Below are positions 19,501-29,845 of a stretch of 64,000 nt of DNA, in pieces (the first letter of the stretch is position 1; each line of letters opens with the position of its first letter). Location of the stretch: contig NC_080542.1 of assembly GCF_028640845.1 (NCBI RefSeq), positions 149,171,298 to 149,235,297 of the forward strand. Reading direction: 5' to 3'. Below the pieces are notes generated by a model. The model ran no database searches. It was not told the origin of the DNA and saw only the letters and a list, made by a program, of their open reading frames with translations. The translations under genes and the position numbers were made by a program. The stretch is from Ahaetulla prasina. Lineage: Eukaryota > Chordata > Lepidosauria > Squamata > Colubridae.

Positions 19501-22500
19501 GACGTTTTTTTATCGTGGGATCTGTTCTATGACTGCTTTGGTTCACCTACCCTCAGTTCTCCTTGTTCTATGTGACCAGCCCATTTCCATTTCAATTCGT
19601 TTCCTCTTTTGAGGGCATTGTATATTTTTGTTTGTTCTCTAATCCAGAGGTCCCCAAACTTTCAAGCTTGGTAGCATGGCACAGTGTGTGTGTGAGTGGC
19701 AGACAAGGGCGCACACAGCTCCACTCGTGCGAGCAGCTCGCACACATGTGCGCCCTTCCCTTTTTCCAGTGCCATTGTAACTTTGAACAGTCACTAAACG
19801 AACCTTTGTAAATCAAGGACTATCTGTACTGTTTTGGGCAAGACGTCGTCAGATGGACGTTGCCCCATTTCTAGAGACAATGTTGTCTTTTCCACTTATT
19901 TTGTCTTTCCCCTAAAAATTGTTTGTGATGTTAACGGAAGTGTATTTTCATTTGTTGTGTGGATAGATTATGCAATTGCCAAGCCCGAGATCCTGACCCG
20001 GATTGAACAAGGAGATTCCTTGTGTGATAGAAATGTTGAAACCATGGCTGAGAATAACACACTGGGACATCCTGGCACAGGTAAGTTCACTGCTTCTTGA
20101 AGTATACAGCTTTTTCTTTTTCTTTATCCTTTTTTTCGTAAGAGGTAGGTTGCTCTCAGTTGTGGGGCCCCTGGTGGTTTCTGAGCTGGATGGTTTTCTT
20201 GCAGATGTTTCATGATCCAACTAGGTAGCATCATCAGTGTTAGAAGGGAGTGGGGTTTGTAGAGTGGAGGAGAAAAAGAAGAGTGGGGAGGAGGACAAGG
20301 AGCGTGGGGTCCTTGATGCTCTCTGAACTTGGTGGTTTCCTTGCAAACATCTTATGACCCAACGGGGGGAACATCATCAGTGCTAGAAAGAGGGTGAGTT
20401 GTGAAGTGGAGGAAGAGGATGAAGAAGAAGAGGGGTGGGGGAGGACAATTGTGGAGTCCTTGGTGCTTTCTGAACTGGGTGGTTTCCTTGCAGATATTTC
20501 ATGACCCAACTAGGGGACATCATCCCTAAGTCATTTTTTTTTTCCTGCCTTGTAAATTTGTACTAAACAAACTTTTGTAGAGTGGTGCGGTGGCCTAGAG
20601 GTGGAGCTCTTGCCTTACAATCAGGAGGCTCTGAGTTCGATCCTAGGTAGAGGCAGATATTTCTCTCTCTGGGCACGATGGGAATGTATCTGCTGAATAT
20701 AACACTGCATTGGCAACAGGAAGCGCATCCGGCCAGTAAATACATAGCTCCATTCAGTTGCCCAGACTTTACCCCACAAGGGATTATGGAGTTGTTAAAA
20801 AATGATGATAGGGCTTTAACAAGCGAATTGGATGCTGAAGCAAATTGGGAACTGATAAGACAGCTGACCTGTTTGCAAATCTCGGCTTCTCCAAAACCAG
20901 GTCGACCACCATATTTTGAACTTGGATACTTTTCAAGGGTCAGTCGCCTTCGGACCCTGAGGTTTTTGACTTTGGGGCTTACGGCAATCTTTTCCTCTCT
21001 CCTCCATCCAGAGTCTCCTGTGGCTCCAGTCGATGTTTCTTTGTGGCTGAAGGAAGAAGTAGAAGGACCTCAAGACGGTGGCATCGCCAGGCCTCCTGAG
21101 GAGATCAGTGCTGGACTTCATGAGGGTGAATACACCATGTCCTGGGATTGTGATTTGGCTTGGAAAGAAGGGAGTCTTTGATCATGCATTTTTCCCCCAT
21201 AAGGGCAGTCTTCCTTGTTGACCCGAAATTCCTCGTCTTCCTTGTTGACCAGGGAGATGAGCATCCCAGAATCTTGTTTCCCTCTGGACCTTGCCGGAAC
21301 GACATATTCTGGAGACAAATGGGAATCTTGTATGGATGAATCAGACATCTCCTTACTGCTTATTTGTTATTGATATATTAGATTTTTATCCCGTCTTGAT
21401 TACTTTATAAGTAACTCAAGATGGGGAACATCTGTAATATTCCTTCCCCTTCCTGTTTTTCCCACAATGACCTGGGAGGTGAATTGGGTTGAGCCAATTC
21501 AGCCAGCTTTCATGCCTGAGCAGAACTAGAACTCACTGTCTCCCAGTGATTGCCCCAAACTCATTCAGCTCTTTTTCATGTCTCTAGTGGGACTAGAACT
21601 CACTGTTTACTGGTGATTGGCTCAAAATCACTCAGCTGACTTTCATACCTAAGATGGGACTAGAACTCAGTCTCCTGGTGATTGGGACAGCACTTTAACA
21701 AGTAACCAAACTGGCAGCTACCTGTTAGGAATTCTAGTTGAACATTAGAGTTGTTAACCTAATCTTGCATAGCTTCTTCTCTGGTAATATTGTACTACTA
21801 ACTAGAGCATACAAAACATTTGCTAGACCAATTCTTGAATACAGCTCATCCGTCTGGAACCTGCACTGTATATCAGACATAAATACAGTCGAGAGAGTCC
21901 AGAGATATTTCACAAGAAGAGTCCTCCACTCCTCTGCTCACAGCAAAATACTTTATGCCCCCAGACTCCAAATTTTGGCCTTAGACAACTTAGAACTACG
22001 CAGACTTCAAACTGACCTAAGCATAATACATAAAATTATCTACCACACTGTCCTACCTGTCAATGACTACTTCAGCTTCAACCACAACAATACACAAGCA
22101 AATAATAGATACAAACTCAAGGTAAACTGCTCCAAACTCGATTGCAGAAAATACGACTTCAGTAACAGAGTGGTCAGTGCCTGGAATGCACTCCCTGACT
22201 CTGTGGTTTCTTCCCACAACCCCCAAAACTTTAACCTTAAACTGTCTACTGTTGACCTCGCCCCATTCCTAAGAGGTCTGTAAGGGTGTGCATAAGACCA
22301 CCAGCGTGCCTACCGTTCCTGTCCTAATATTCCTTTTTTATTTATTCTTTTCATGTATCAAATTATGTTTATACTTTTACCTGTTATCTTATATATGATT
22401 GACAAATAAATAAATAGATAAATAAAAATTAATTTAAACTCCCTGTAATTTCCCTGTAATTTTCTTGTACTTGATTCCTTGTGGTAAGTGTGAATAGTAA

Positions 22501-25500
22501 GTTTTTTAACTATTATTTTATTCTGTATTTAAATTGTTGTTCTTTTTATCTGGCTGTAAACCGCCCTGAGTCCTTCGGGAGAAGGGCGGTATAAAAATTT
22601 GATTAAATAAATAAATAAATAAATCCTATTTTCTATCAAATCTTCTCTTTACAATATCCCTCCACTACTATCCCTTGATACCTTTCCATGTCAAATTCAA
22701 GGCCCGGGGACCAGATCAGGCCCTCAGGGTTCTTGGATCCGGCCCGAGGGGCTGCCAGGGAAAGAGCCCACGGTGCCTCTGTCAGTGAAAACAGAGCTCA
22801 GGAGGGCTGTGTGTGGCCCTCTCCAGCTCCGTTTGCACTGGCAGGGGTTGCAGGAGGCTGTTGCAATCGAAAACGGGTCTCGGGAGGGAACTTGTTTTCA
22901 CTGGCAGAGCGCTTGGGCCACCACAGGCACCCCCGACACAAGTGATGGCAATCTGGCCGTATCCACCATGCCCCCCCACACCCCCGAGGTCAAACACAAC
23001 CCTGATGCGGCCCTCAATGAGATCGAGTTTGACCCTACTCTTTCTGCACACCTCTTCCAGTCCATGAGATGTTAAGAGAAGAATAGTGCCCCTGTTTTCC
23101 TCTCTTCTGTGTCCAGGTTCTTCGGTGGAGTATATAGACATACCCTCCGGGATTAAAGAGGAGATGGAGGAGGTGTGCTTGGGCCCCGGGGAATCTCACA
23201 GAGAGCAATACGATCCTAGTGAGGGTAAGTACCCCTTTCTGTCAAGAGCTATTTAGCACTTAAACTTAAATATCAGTTCATAGTGCTTTATAGCCTACTC
23301 TAAGTGGTTTGCAGAGTCTGCATATTGCCCCCAACAATCTGGGTCCTCTTTTTAACTCATATGTTTGAAGTCCTACTGGGCTGTGGTATCTAGATATTTC
23401 TTCATTCTGATCATTGCTGTTATCAATAGAGGACAATATTTGAAGCTAAGGGTTGAATAGTAGGGTCCTTGGTGCTCTCTGAACTTGGTGGTTTTCTTGC
23501 AGACATTTTATAACCCAGCTTGACAACATCATCAATGCTGTAGGTAGTGGGGTTTGCGGAGGAGGAGAAAGTGGGGAGGAGGTGGAGGGCTGGTTGGTCC
23601 TTGATGCTCTCTGAATTTGGTTGTTTGCTTGTAAATGTTTCATGACCCAAATAGGGAACATCATCAGTGCTAGAAGTGAGTGGGATGTCAGGAGAGGAGG
23701 ATGAGGATTGTAGGGTCCTTGGTGCTCTCTGATCTTGGTTGTCACCTTGCAGACATTTCATGTCCCAATTATAGAACATCATCAGCGGTAGAAAGAAATG
23801 AGGTTAGAGAGCAAATACCATTCCCTTCTGACACTGATGATGTTACCAAGTTGGGTCATGAAGTGTCCTCAAGAAAACCTTCAAGCTCAGAGAGCACCAA
23901 GGACACCACAATCTTGCTATATTAAGCTGATCTAAGGTCCCTATACCTCCTCCTGTTCTCACTTTATGTTTGGGTCAACATCTCAACAATCTCGATAGGT
24001 GTTGATTTTTCAGATATTGTGCATTTCATCAAGGCAATAAATTGGAGAGCCCTTATTTAATTATTTCCTTCCTCTCCCTCTTTCTTTATTTCTCTTTTTC
24101 TTTCTTTCTTCCCTTCCCTTTTTTTCCTTCTTTCCTTTCTTTCTTTCCCTCCCTCCTCCTTCCTTCTTTCCTTCCCTTTCTCTTTCGCTCCCTCCCTTTT
24201 CTCTCTCTCCTTCCTTTCCTTTTTTCTTCCTTCCTTCCTTCCCTCCGTCTCCTTTCTTCACTTTCTTTCCCTCCCTCCCTCCCTCTTCCTTCCTTTCTTC
24301 CCTCCCTCCCTCCCTCCTTTTTTTCTTTCTTTCTCTTTCTCTCTCTCTCTTGACAGAATATCAGACCATTACCATTTCTGAAGAACATCTCTGTGGACTT
24401 CAGGAAGACCAATGTGCTCAGGACCCGTTATTCTTTGGGGAAGGCCCTAGCTCTGGTAATTTTTGGTTCTTCTGATGTCCCTTTTGAACATGAGGGTAGT
24501 CTATTTGTTGAGATGTGGCCTTCCCACTGAATTAACCAAAATAATTCCACCTTGACATAGTATAGGCTAGGAAACCCACAATTCCTGGTTGAAAATGTCA
24601 GGGAGCAGAGTTTGGGGAGGGCAGGATCTATTTCAGGTCCTTGAATTACGACCACAATATGAGTTCAACATTTCCATTGCTCACACTTGAGAGTTTTGCC
24701 CCATTTTTGCGCCTTTTCCCCACAGCTTTTGCGAATTACCACAGTTGTTAAATTGATAACATAGTGTAAGCCGCCCTGAGTCTTCGGAGAAGGGCGGGAT
24801 ATAAATGCAAATAAAAATAAATGCAAATAAAAATAAAATAAAAAAATAAACCTGGCTTCCCCTTTTGCTTGTCAGTAGGTCGCCAGAGGCGATCACTTGA
24901 CCCCAGGACGCTGCAACTGTCATAAATACATGCCAATTACCGAATTTTGATCATGTGACCACAGGGGTGTCGCCATACTCGTAAGTTTGAAAAACAGTCA
25001 TGTCCCTTTTTCCCCCAGTGCTGTTGTAACTTCCAGCGGTCACTGAACAAATGGTTGTAAGTTGAGGATTACTTGGACTGGGTTCCATTGTGCCAGGAGG
25101 AATCATTTTTTCCTTGATTTGATTAGTTGATTGTGTGCCATCAAGGTAGTGTTGGCCGTTAATAACAGTAATTATTAATAGCCGTTAATAATGGTAGTGT
25201 TGACCATTAATGGCTGTTAATTATGACTTCTCCATCATAATTTGGCCCTTCAACTCTTCCAGTAATGCCACCATGACTCCTCTGAGTTCATTCACCTTGC
25301 GTTGATTGTCCTCCTTTCCTTCCTCGTTTCCCGTCCTTATAGACTATCCAAGCAAGCGGAATCGTTGCATAATATGGTAATTTAAGCCTGGTCATTTGTA
25401 CCTCAAGGGAGAAGTCTGGATTGATTGGCTAGTGTCAGCAACACTGAGGTGCTTCTGTGTGGACCGGATTAGCTGGTGACATTACCGTCGCCTGGGGGGG

Positions 25501-27397
25501 GGATGCCCACTTGAGGGCTCTTTTCATGTCCCTGACAAGAGCTGAAGGGAAGGATGGGAGCTCCCCTCCCCCACCGCCCTAGAGCAGCACCGAGTCTCGA
25601 ATGCAGGCTTGCTGACCTCCAACCTAGCATCCTAACTAGGCGAGCCACCGTACTCCCGATTCTCTTGATGATCCATGTATTTGTTGTCTGGGGAATTCTG
25701 GGAGTTGAAATCCACAGGTCTTTAAAAGTTGCCACAGTGAGACATCTGATTTATATGCTTTGATCCAGGGAGTGAAATTGTTACCAAACTAGGAAAATAT
25801 ATATTTATGCTTCTCCCACCTGAAGTTAAATTGTTCCCAAAAATTAAACTTTTTTTAAAAAATTATCTCTCATTTGTCTCTCTCCCTGTCTCTGTCTACA
25901 GTATTTTGCAATGGGCTCTTATTTTCGCTTGCCATGTCATCAAAGGGGAAGAGAAAGGGCCACGGTTCATCTGAAGAGCGCAGCAAGAAGCACAGGAAGG
26001 CCATCAGTCTGAATTTGAAGATGAAGATCATTAAAGCCTACGATGCTGGGAAGAAGGTAAACATCATCGCTCAAGAAGAAGGCCTGGCCCATTCCACCAT
26101 CTCCACCATTTTGAAGAACAAGGAGCGGATCAGGGAGGCCATGAAAGGATCGCCAGGGACGAAAGCCATTATCACCAGGCAACGCAAAGGCCTCATCCAC
26201 GAAACAGAGAAACTCCTGATGCTTTGGATCGAGGATCAGATCCAGAAAAGGATTCCCATTAGCCTCCCTCTCATTCAGGCCAAGGCGCGCAGCATTTTTG
26301 CGACCCTGAAGGAACGAGCGGGCGAGGAGTGCACTGAAACGTTCACGGCCAGCCGTGGCTGGTTCATGCGCTTCCAGCGAAGGTTTAATTACCATACTTC
26401 GCACCCACCAGGCGAAGCCGGGGGGCCCGACGAAATAGCAGCCCAACGCTTCCTTGACAACTTCGACGATCTCATCACAGAAGGGAACTATTTGCCCGAA
26501 CAGATATTCAACGTAGACAAAACCAGGTTATTCTGGAAAAAAATGCCCGAACGAAGCTACCTTCACCAAGAGGCCCAAGCTGTGCCTGGATACAAAGCCT
26601 TTAAGGACAGGATCACTTTGCTGTTGGGTGGAAACGTCGCCGGCTTCAAGCTGAAGCCGTTTCTGATCCACAAATCAGAGGATCCCCCCGTGTGTGAAAA
26701 TATCGGCCAGGAGACCCTGCCTGTTTATTACCAATCTGATCAGAAGGCTTGGATGACCCAAGTCTTCTTTGAGGATTGGTTTGTGAATTGTTTCATCCCC
26801 CAAGTGCAGGAATATTGTTTTCAAAACAGAATCCCTTTTAGAATTCTTCTGCTCCTCAACAACACCCCTGGATATCCCCTGCACCTGGACGATGTCCATC
26901 CAGACGTGAAGGTTGTTTATCTACCAAAAAACACCAGCCCTTTCCTGCAGCCCATGGATCAGGGAGCTGTCTCGATCTTCAAAGCATGCTATTTACGGGC
27001 CACACTGGCCACGGCCGTCGCCACAATGGAGGACAACAGGATGACCTTGCGCGAGTTTTGGAAAGCCTACGATATCAGCCACTGCATTGAAAACATCGCA
27101 ACGGCCTGGAAGGATGTCAGCATGAAATGCATGCAAGGGATTTGGGAACGGTGCTTAAAACGTTTTGCTCTCCTCGTCCACAATTTTGAAGGCTTTGATC
27201 CTAACGAAGATTTGGAGGAAATCAGTCACAACATTTTGACGCTCGCCCGAGCCCTTAGTTTAGAGGCAGACGCGGAAGATGTGAAAAAATGGATTGCCTA
27301 CCCTGAGGGTGAGCTTTCCAATGAAGAATTGATCGAGCTTAAAGAAGAATTGGAGGCCCAAGGCATTGCAGAGGAGGAAGAAGAAATAAAATTCTAG
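16217..27397 (+). CDS. Gene B: DUF3669-KRAB-Tigger transposase fusion (7-exon model)
   Basis: Model: join(16217-16519, 19214-19340, 19967-20080, 21012-21125, 23117-23224, 24357-24455, 25902-27397), 2,361 bp, 786 aa, frame continuous throughout. The first three exons are clear paralogues of gene A's. Three acidic linker exons follow, all phase 1. The position held by the zinc-finger exon in A and C is instead a 1.5-kb transposase ORF, entered through the acceptor CTGTCTCTGTCTACAG in phase 1. No zinc-finger exon follows before the convergent gene C. The predicted product pairs a KRAB/DUF3669 protein-interaction region with a CENPB-type DNA-binding domain and a catalytically impaired nuclease core, the design known as a host-transposase fusion. 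Expected location nuclear. The boundaries are mine; no transcript evidence. Confidence 0.8.
16660..17530 (-). repeat. Array of hammerhead-like short repeats
   Basis: Four diverged units (about 16735, 16855, 17045, 17405) of the 'tcatgacccaactaggNaacatcatcag' family, spaced 120-350 bp apart, separated by purine-rich GAGGAGGA stretches. Confidence 0.65.
17605..17972 (-). mobile_element. Tigger-like MITE, both ends intact
   Basis: Good reference copy: 'acaggtagtcctcaactta' at the left and 'ggactacctgta' at the right, with TA next to each end, supporting a TcMar-Tigger assignment. Confidence 0.72.
18030..18220 (+). repeat. Hammerhead-like short repeats (forward)
   Basis: Two forward units: 'aatgttacctagttgggtca' near 18,065 and 'ctgatgatgttatctagttg' near 18,184. 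Only the second keeps CTGATGA. Confidence 0.55.
18398..18512 (+). mobile_element. Tigger-like MITE, 3' third
   Basis: 'cacttaacaactgtggcaag' to 'cataagtcgaggactacc'; the 5' part is missing. Confidence 0.6.
18675..19052 (+). mobile_element. Solo LTR with 5-bp TSD
   Basis: 378 bp with TGTCAG...CTGACA ends and an internal AATAAA, flanked by CTAGT on both sides (18670-18674, 19053-19057). No gag/pol sequence is attached, so it is a solo LTR, probably left by LTR-LTR recombination. A relative is at 9063-9425. Confidence 0.85.
19214..19340 (+). CDS. Gene B exon: KRAB A box
   Basis: 127 bp, [17 protein letters not shown] then [20 protein letters not shown] and MLVSM; atypical KRAB (MKS in place of MLE). 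Acceptor 'tttatttccag', donor GTGAGA, phase 0 to 1. Confidence 0.88.
19355..19640 (-). mobile_element. RTE/BovB-like LINE, C-terminal fragment
   Basis: The minus-strand frame carries [16 protein letters not shown], then [12 protein letters not shown], the R-GRP-RW-D and W-A-DR-W pattern that ends RTE-type reverse transcriptase ORFs. Truncated and without other domains. Confidence 0.6.
19645..19832 (-). mobile_element. MITE fragments
   Basis: A hAT-like start 'cagaggtccccaaacttt' (about 19645) is followed by the end of a Tigger-like MITE ('acagtcactaaacgaacc...caaggactatctgta'). Confidence 0.45.
19967..20080 (+). CDS. Gene B exon: KRAB B-like segment
   Basis: 114 bp, phase 1: [18 protein letters not shown], then [20 protein letters not shown]. 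Acceptor 'gtgtggatag', donor CAG|GTAAGT. Confidence 0.85.
20170..20540 (-). repeat. Array of hammerhead-like short repeats
   Basis: Three units at about 20205, 20345 and 20490 (period about 145 bp). The first keeps CTGATGA and GAAACATC on the minus strand. They are separated by purine-rich GA tracts. Confidence 0.65.
20578..20815 (+). mobile_element. tRNA-derived SINE
   Basis: A-box-like 'tggcctagaggtgg' and B-box-like 'gagttcgatcc' are spaced as in a tRNA, followed by 'ggcaacaggaagcgcatccg', a tail shared with RTE/BovB-mobilised SINEs. Same family as 60703-60905. Confidence 0.7.
21012..21125 (+). CDS. Gene B linker exon 1
   Basis: 114 bp, phase 1 to 1: [18 protein letters not shown], then [20 protein letters not shown]. 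Contains the SUMO-type LKEE. Acceptor 'ctccatccag'; the donor GAGG|GTGAAT is weaker than the others. Confidence 0.72.
21460..21720 (-). repeat. Repeated SINE-tail segments
   Basis: Three diverged copies of a 75-90 bp block with 'agccagctttcatgcct' and 'agaactcactgtctcc'. On the minus strand this reads like the CORE/MIR-type 'gtgactttgggccaatcac' region. Same block as 28380-28735. Confidence 0.5.
21738..22430 (+). mobile_element. Jockey-superfamily LINE, 5'-truncated
   Basis: A 181-codon frame has the C-terminal RT pattern [20 protein letters not shown], then [11 protein letters not shown] and [15 protein letters not shown], and ends in a (GATA/AATA) tail. EN and catalytic RT domains are absent, so it is dead. 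CR1-like by pattern. Confidence 0.75.
22490..22625 (+). mobile_element. LINE 3' end (CR1/L2/Rex group)
   Basis: The hairpin 'ccgccctgagtccttcggg' then 'agaagggcggtataaa' and AAATAAAT tail is identical in type to the 3' ends of the LINEs at 43.2, 45.0 and 50.1 kb. Confidence 0.65.
22682..23040 (-). mobile_element. hAT-type MITE
   Basis: Third copy of the family at 8701 and 10821: 'tcaaattcaaggcccgggg' at one end and 'caatgagatcgagtttgac' at the other. Overlapping open frames are by-products of GC richness. Confidence 0.65.
23117..23224 (+). CDS. Gene B linker exon 2
   Basis: 108 bp, phase 1 to 1: [19 protein letters not shown], then [21 protein letters not shown]-type IKEE. Acceptor 'ctgtgtccag', donor GAGG|GTAAGT. 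Confidence 0.78.
23455..23920 (-). repeat. Array of hammerhead-like short repeats
   Basis: Three minus units (about 23500, 23635, 23752) and one plus unit (about 23830), giving a head-to-head arrangement. CTGATGA is intact in the second and third minus units and in the plus unit. Confidence 0.65.
24061..24356 (+). repeat. Polypyrimidine (CTTT/CCTT/CT) tract
   Basis: About 290 bp of near-pure pyrimidine running straight into the acceptor TTGACAG of the next gene B exon, so it serves as an extreme polypyrimidine tract. Long frames through it on both strands are artefacts. Confidence 0.9.
24357..24455 (+). CDS. Gene B linker exon 3
   Basis: 99 bp, phase 1 to 1: [18 protein letters not shown], then [15 protein letters not shown]. 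It starts with EYQ like gene A's 7524 exon, suggesting homology. Donor CTCTG|GTAATT is weak. Confidence 0.72.
24636..25075 (-). mobile_element. Tigger-like MITE interrupted by a LINE 3' end
   Basis: Family landmarks at both ends ('tgaattacgaccacaat', 'ggtcactgaac'), split at about 24763-24850 by 'gccgccctgagtcttcgg' with an AAATAA tail, a short LINE 3' fragment. Confidence 0.6.
25902..27397 (+). CDS. Gene B terminal exon: Tigger-family transposase module
   Basis: After [11 protein letters not shown] it runs from ATG 25934 for 487 aa, ending TAG 27395. Counted from that Met: CENPB-type N-terminal HTH at about 20-75 ([14 protein letters not shown]...[11 protein letters not shown]), second HTH_Tnp_Tc5-type domain about 85-155, DDE_1 core about 185-380. 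Tigger relatives read NVDETGLFWKKMP here; this copy reads [13 protein letters not shown] (D195 kept, E196 to K). The second motif, normally LLDNAPGHP, reads LLNNTPGYP, so the catalytic Asp is N309. The third, LQPMDQG, keeps D342. The ORF is otherwise intact. An uncorrupted 487-codon frame with a lost active site suggests DNA binding was kept and transposition lost. No flanking TIRs are recognisable. Confidence 0.85.
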
Positions 27398-27408
27398 ACT
27401 TAAGTTCA

Positions 27409-27735
27409 GGAAGTTCAGTGTGAAACTATTGACTGCTGTTTTTCTCGGACGTTAACAAAACGTTACAAAATTTAGGAAGTATGGATCCCAATGTAGAATG
27501 TTTCGGAAAGCTACATCAGAAGCCCAGGAAGTTCAATGTGAAAATATTGATCGGTATTTTTTCAGATATTGATGAAACGTTATGAAAATTAGGAAGTATG
27601 GATCTAAATGTAGAACATTTTGGAAAGTTATATTGGGACCCCAGGAAGTTCATGTGAAAATATTGACTGGTGTTTTCTCAGATGCTAATGAAATGTTAAC
27701 GAAAATTAGGAAGTATGGATAAAAAGCTACCTTGG
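27409..27735 (+). repeat. Tandem repeat in gene B 3' UTR, about 2.8 x 118 bp
   Basis: Units begin at 27409, 27527 and 27644, each with 'ggaagttca(g/a)tgtgaaa' and 'attaggaagtatggat'. They start 12 bp after the stop codon. Confidence 0.85.
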
Positions 27736-28114
27736 GAAATGCATGTGTTCTAGGAAAATAGATGAAGAAAAAAATGTGCAAAGAAAACTTAGTGAATTCT
27801 TTACGGACAGTTATTTCTTGCTCCCCATCCTGAAAAAGAGCAGCTCTCAGAAGATGCTCGGTTCATTCGCCTTCTAGGCCTCCATAACCAACATCTCCAA
27901 AAACACAGCAAAAAGACTATAATCTTTGCAAGGGGATTTCTATTGATGTTTACAAGTACAGTACTGTAATTGTAAACGCTAATTTTGTATTCTTTTATTT
28001 TTGTACTGTAACACATGATGGCTCTTAATAATAATAATACATGTTAGATCAAGGATGTTTTAAATATTGGAAATGATCTTTGGTTCCTTGGAGGACGAAA
28101 TTGATTTCTTTAGA

Positions 28115-28120
28115 AATAAA
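28115..28120 (+). terminator. Candidate poly(A) signal, gene B
   Basis: AATAAA about 720 bp after the stop, in the first AATAAA-bearing stretch after the 3' UTR repeat. Confidence 0.5.
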
Positions 28121-28241
28121 GATGTTTTAAAACATGAAAAATGTAGCTCGGTTCATTGAAGGCTAAAAGTTGTGTACAAAAGGAAGAATTGTAAGTAAAT
28201 TGTGTATGAATGGAAAAAGTAAAATTGTGATTTTTCCCTAC

Positions 28242-28325
28242 TTATGGACTGCATTACTTAATGACCGAGTTGTTGGTCCTGATTGTGGTCCCTAAACCAG
28301 GATTGCTTATATATTGGTCTTCTGT
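28242..28325 (+). mobile_element. Tigger-like MITE fragment
   Basis: 'tacttatggactgcattact', 'taatgaccgag', then 'gattgtggtccctaa' are worn pieces of the MITE ends. Confidence 0.4.
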
Positions 28326-28379
28326 AAAAAAATAATTCGTTTTAATAGTTTGCACGTAATTGTGTAAAGATGGTGGCCA

Positions 28380-28735
28380 AGAAACCAGGAGACAATGAGT
28401 TCTAGTCCCACCTTAGGTGTGAAAGCTGGCTGGGTGACTTTGGGCCAATCACTAGAAAATAGTGAGTTCTAGTCCCACCTTATACCATCGAAGTGATATG
28501 GGGAATCACCAGGATTGGCCCAAAGTCACCTGGCCAGCTTTCATGCCTAAGGCAGAACTAGAAATCACTGTCTCCAGATTGACTTAAAGTTACTGAACCA
28601 GCTTTCATAGCTAAGGCAGCACTAGAACTCGCCATCTCCTGGTAATTGACCCAAAGTCATCTGGCCAACTTCCATGCCTAAGAAAGGACTAGAACTCACC
28701 TGCTTTCTAACCTAATGCCTTAACCACAGACTAAA
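28380..28735 (+). repeat. Repeated SINE-tail segments
   Basis: About five copies of a 50-90 bp block containing 'gagttctagtcccacctta' and 'tgactttgggccaatcac', in both orientations. Resembles the CORE part of MIR-type SINEs. Confidence 0.5.
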
Positions 28736-28959
28736 CCAAATGGTCTCTCTCCTTATATTTTCCCCCTTGATCATATTCAGGGAAAGTGTGCGTCCGTGTT
28801 TGTGATGTACTGAAAGCTGTGTGGGTTGTATCAGGAAAAGCTGAAAGAGTTGAAAAAAGATTTTGTAGGAAGAACTATCTGCCTTGTGTGGGAAAAGGGA
28901 TGCACAATGTCGGTTTGGTATCACACGTAGCACAATTTATTTGGTCGTCAGTACGGCCT

Positions 28960-29255
28960 ATCACCGCAGTCGATAAGTGAACCCCTCATCTGCCACGGCG
29001 CTGTTTTGCCCAAAAGCAGAAATTAAGTCTCAGTGTTCAATAAAACCTTTGCCAAACGCAGTCGTGTCTGTGAGATGCTGGAAAATGGCTGCGAATGTGG
29101 CTGTGTTGCCAATGACCTGATGCATGAAGATGTGACCACACAAGAGGGCAATTGCTGGAACTTCAGATCCGAATTGCAAGTCCCCTTTTCAAGGCTGGTT
29201 GTGACTCCAAATGGCTACTAAGTGACTTGTCGTAAGTCAAGAACTACCTATATTG
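28960..29255 (-). mobile_element. Diverged Tigger-like MITE
   Basis: 'gccgcagtcgataagtgaa'-like and 'gtcgtaagtcaagaactacc' landmarks; strongly decayed centre. Confidence 0.5.
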
Positions 29256-29569
29256 GGCTTTAGGAAGCCAAGCCTCACTGTTTTGGCCAACAGACATAGA
29301 ATGGAGCAGGGATAGGTTTGGTAGCAATTGGTAGGTGGAGGGTTGGAATTGGCAGAGCACTCTCTCCCCTTCCCCGCTCCCCCGCCCCATAGTTTCTACA
29401 CAGTTGTGGTGCTCTGGAATGAGGCGAGAACGGGGGCCGGTAACATTTTAGAGTATCAAATAGACAATCCAGCATGCTTGCACGCAACTTCAGAACCATT
29501 TTGCAAGATGCCACTAGGGGATGCAGCCTTTTCCTTTGATTTATGTCTCCCCCCCCCATTACGACGTTA

Positions 29570-29845
29570 CTTGCCACAGTCGTTAAGTAAATCAATGCAG
29601 TTGCTATGTTAGTCACGTTAAGTGAATCTGGCTTCCCTCTTGACTTTGTTTGTTGGAAGAAGAGACACTGCAACTGTTGTAAGTACACACCAGTTTCCAA
29701 ATGCCTAAATTTTGGATCACGTGACTCTGGGAACGCTGCAATGGTTGTATGTGTGGAAAACAGTAATAAGTCACTTTTCTCATGCTGCTGTAACTTTGAA
29801 CGGTCACTAAATGAACTGTATGTTGCGGACTACCTGTATTAAAGA
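29570..29845 (-). mobile_element. Tigger-like MITE
   Basis: 'gccacagtcgttaagtaaat', 'ggatcacgtgac', 'aacggtcactaaatgaac', 'ggactacctgta'. A second end fragment lies at 29856-29900. Confidence 0.65.

Noticed and set aside
20590..20650. tRNA gene
   Set aside because: The A- and B-box-like segments belong to a tRNA-derived SINE; no cloverleaf can be completed.
24061..24412. Long S/F/L-rich and K/E/R-rich frames
   Set aside because: Translation of a polypyrimidine microsatellite.
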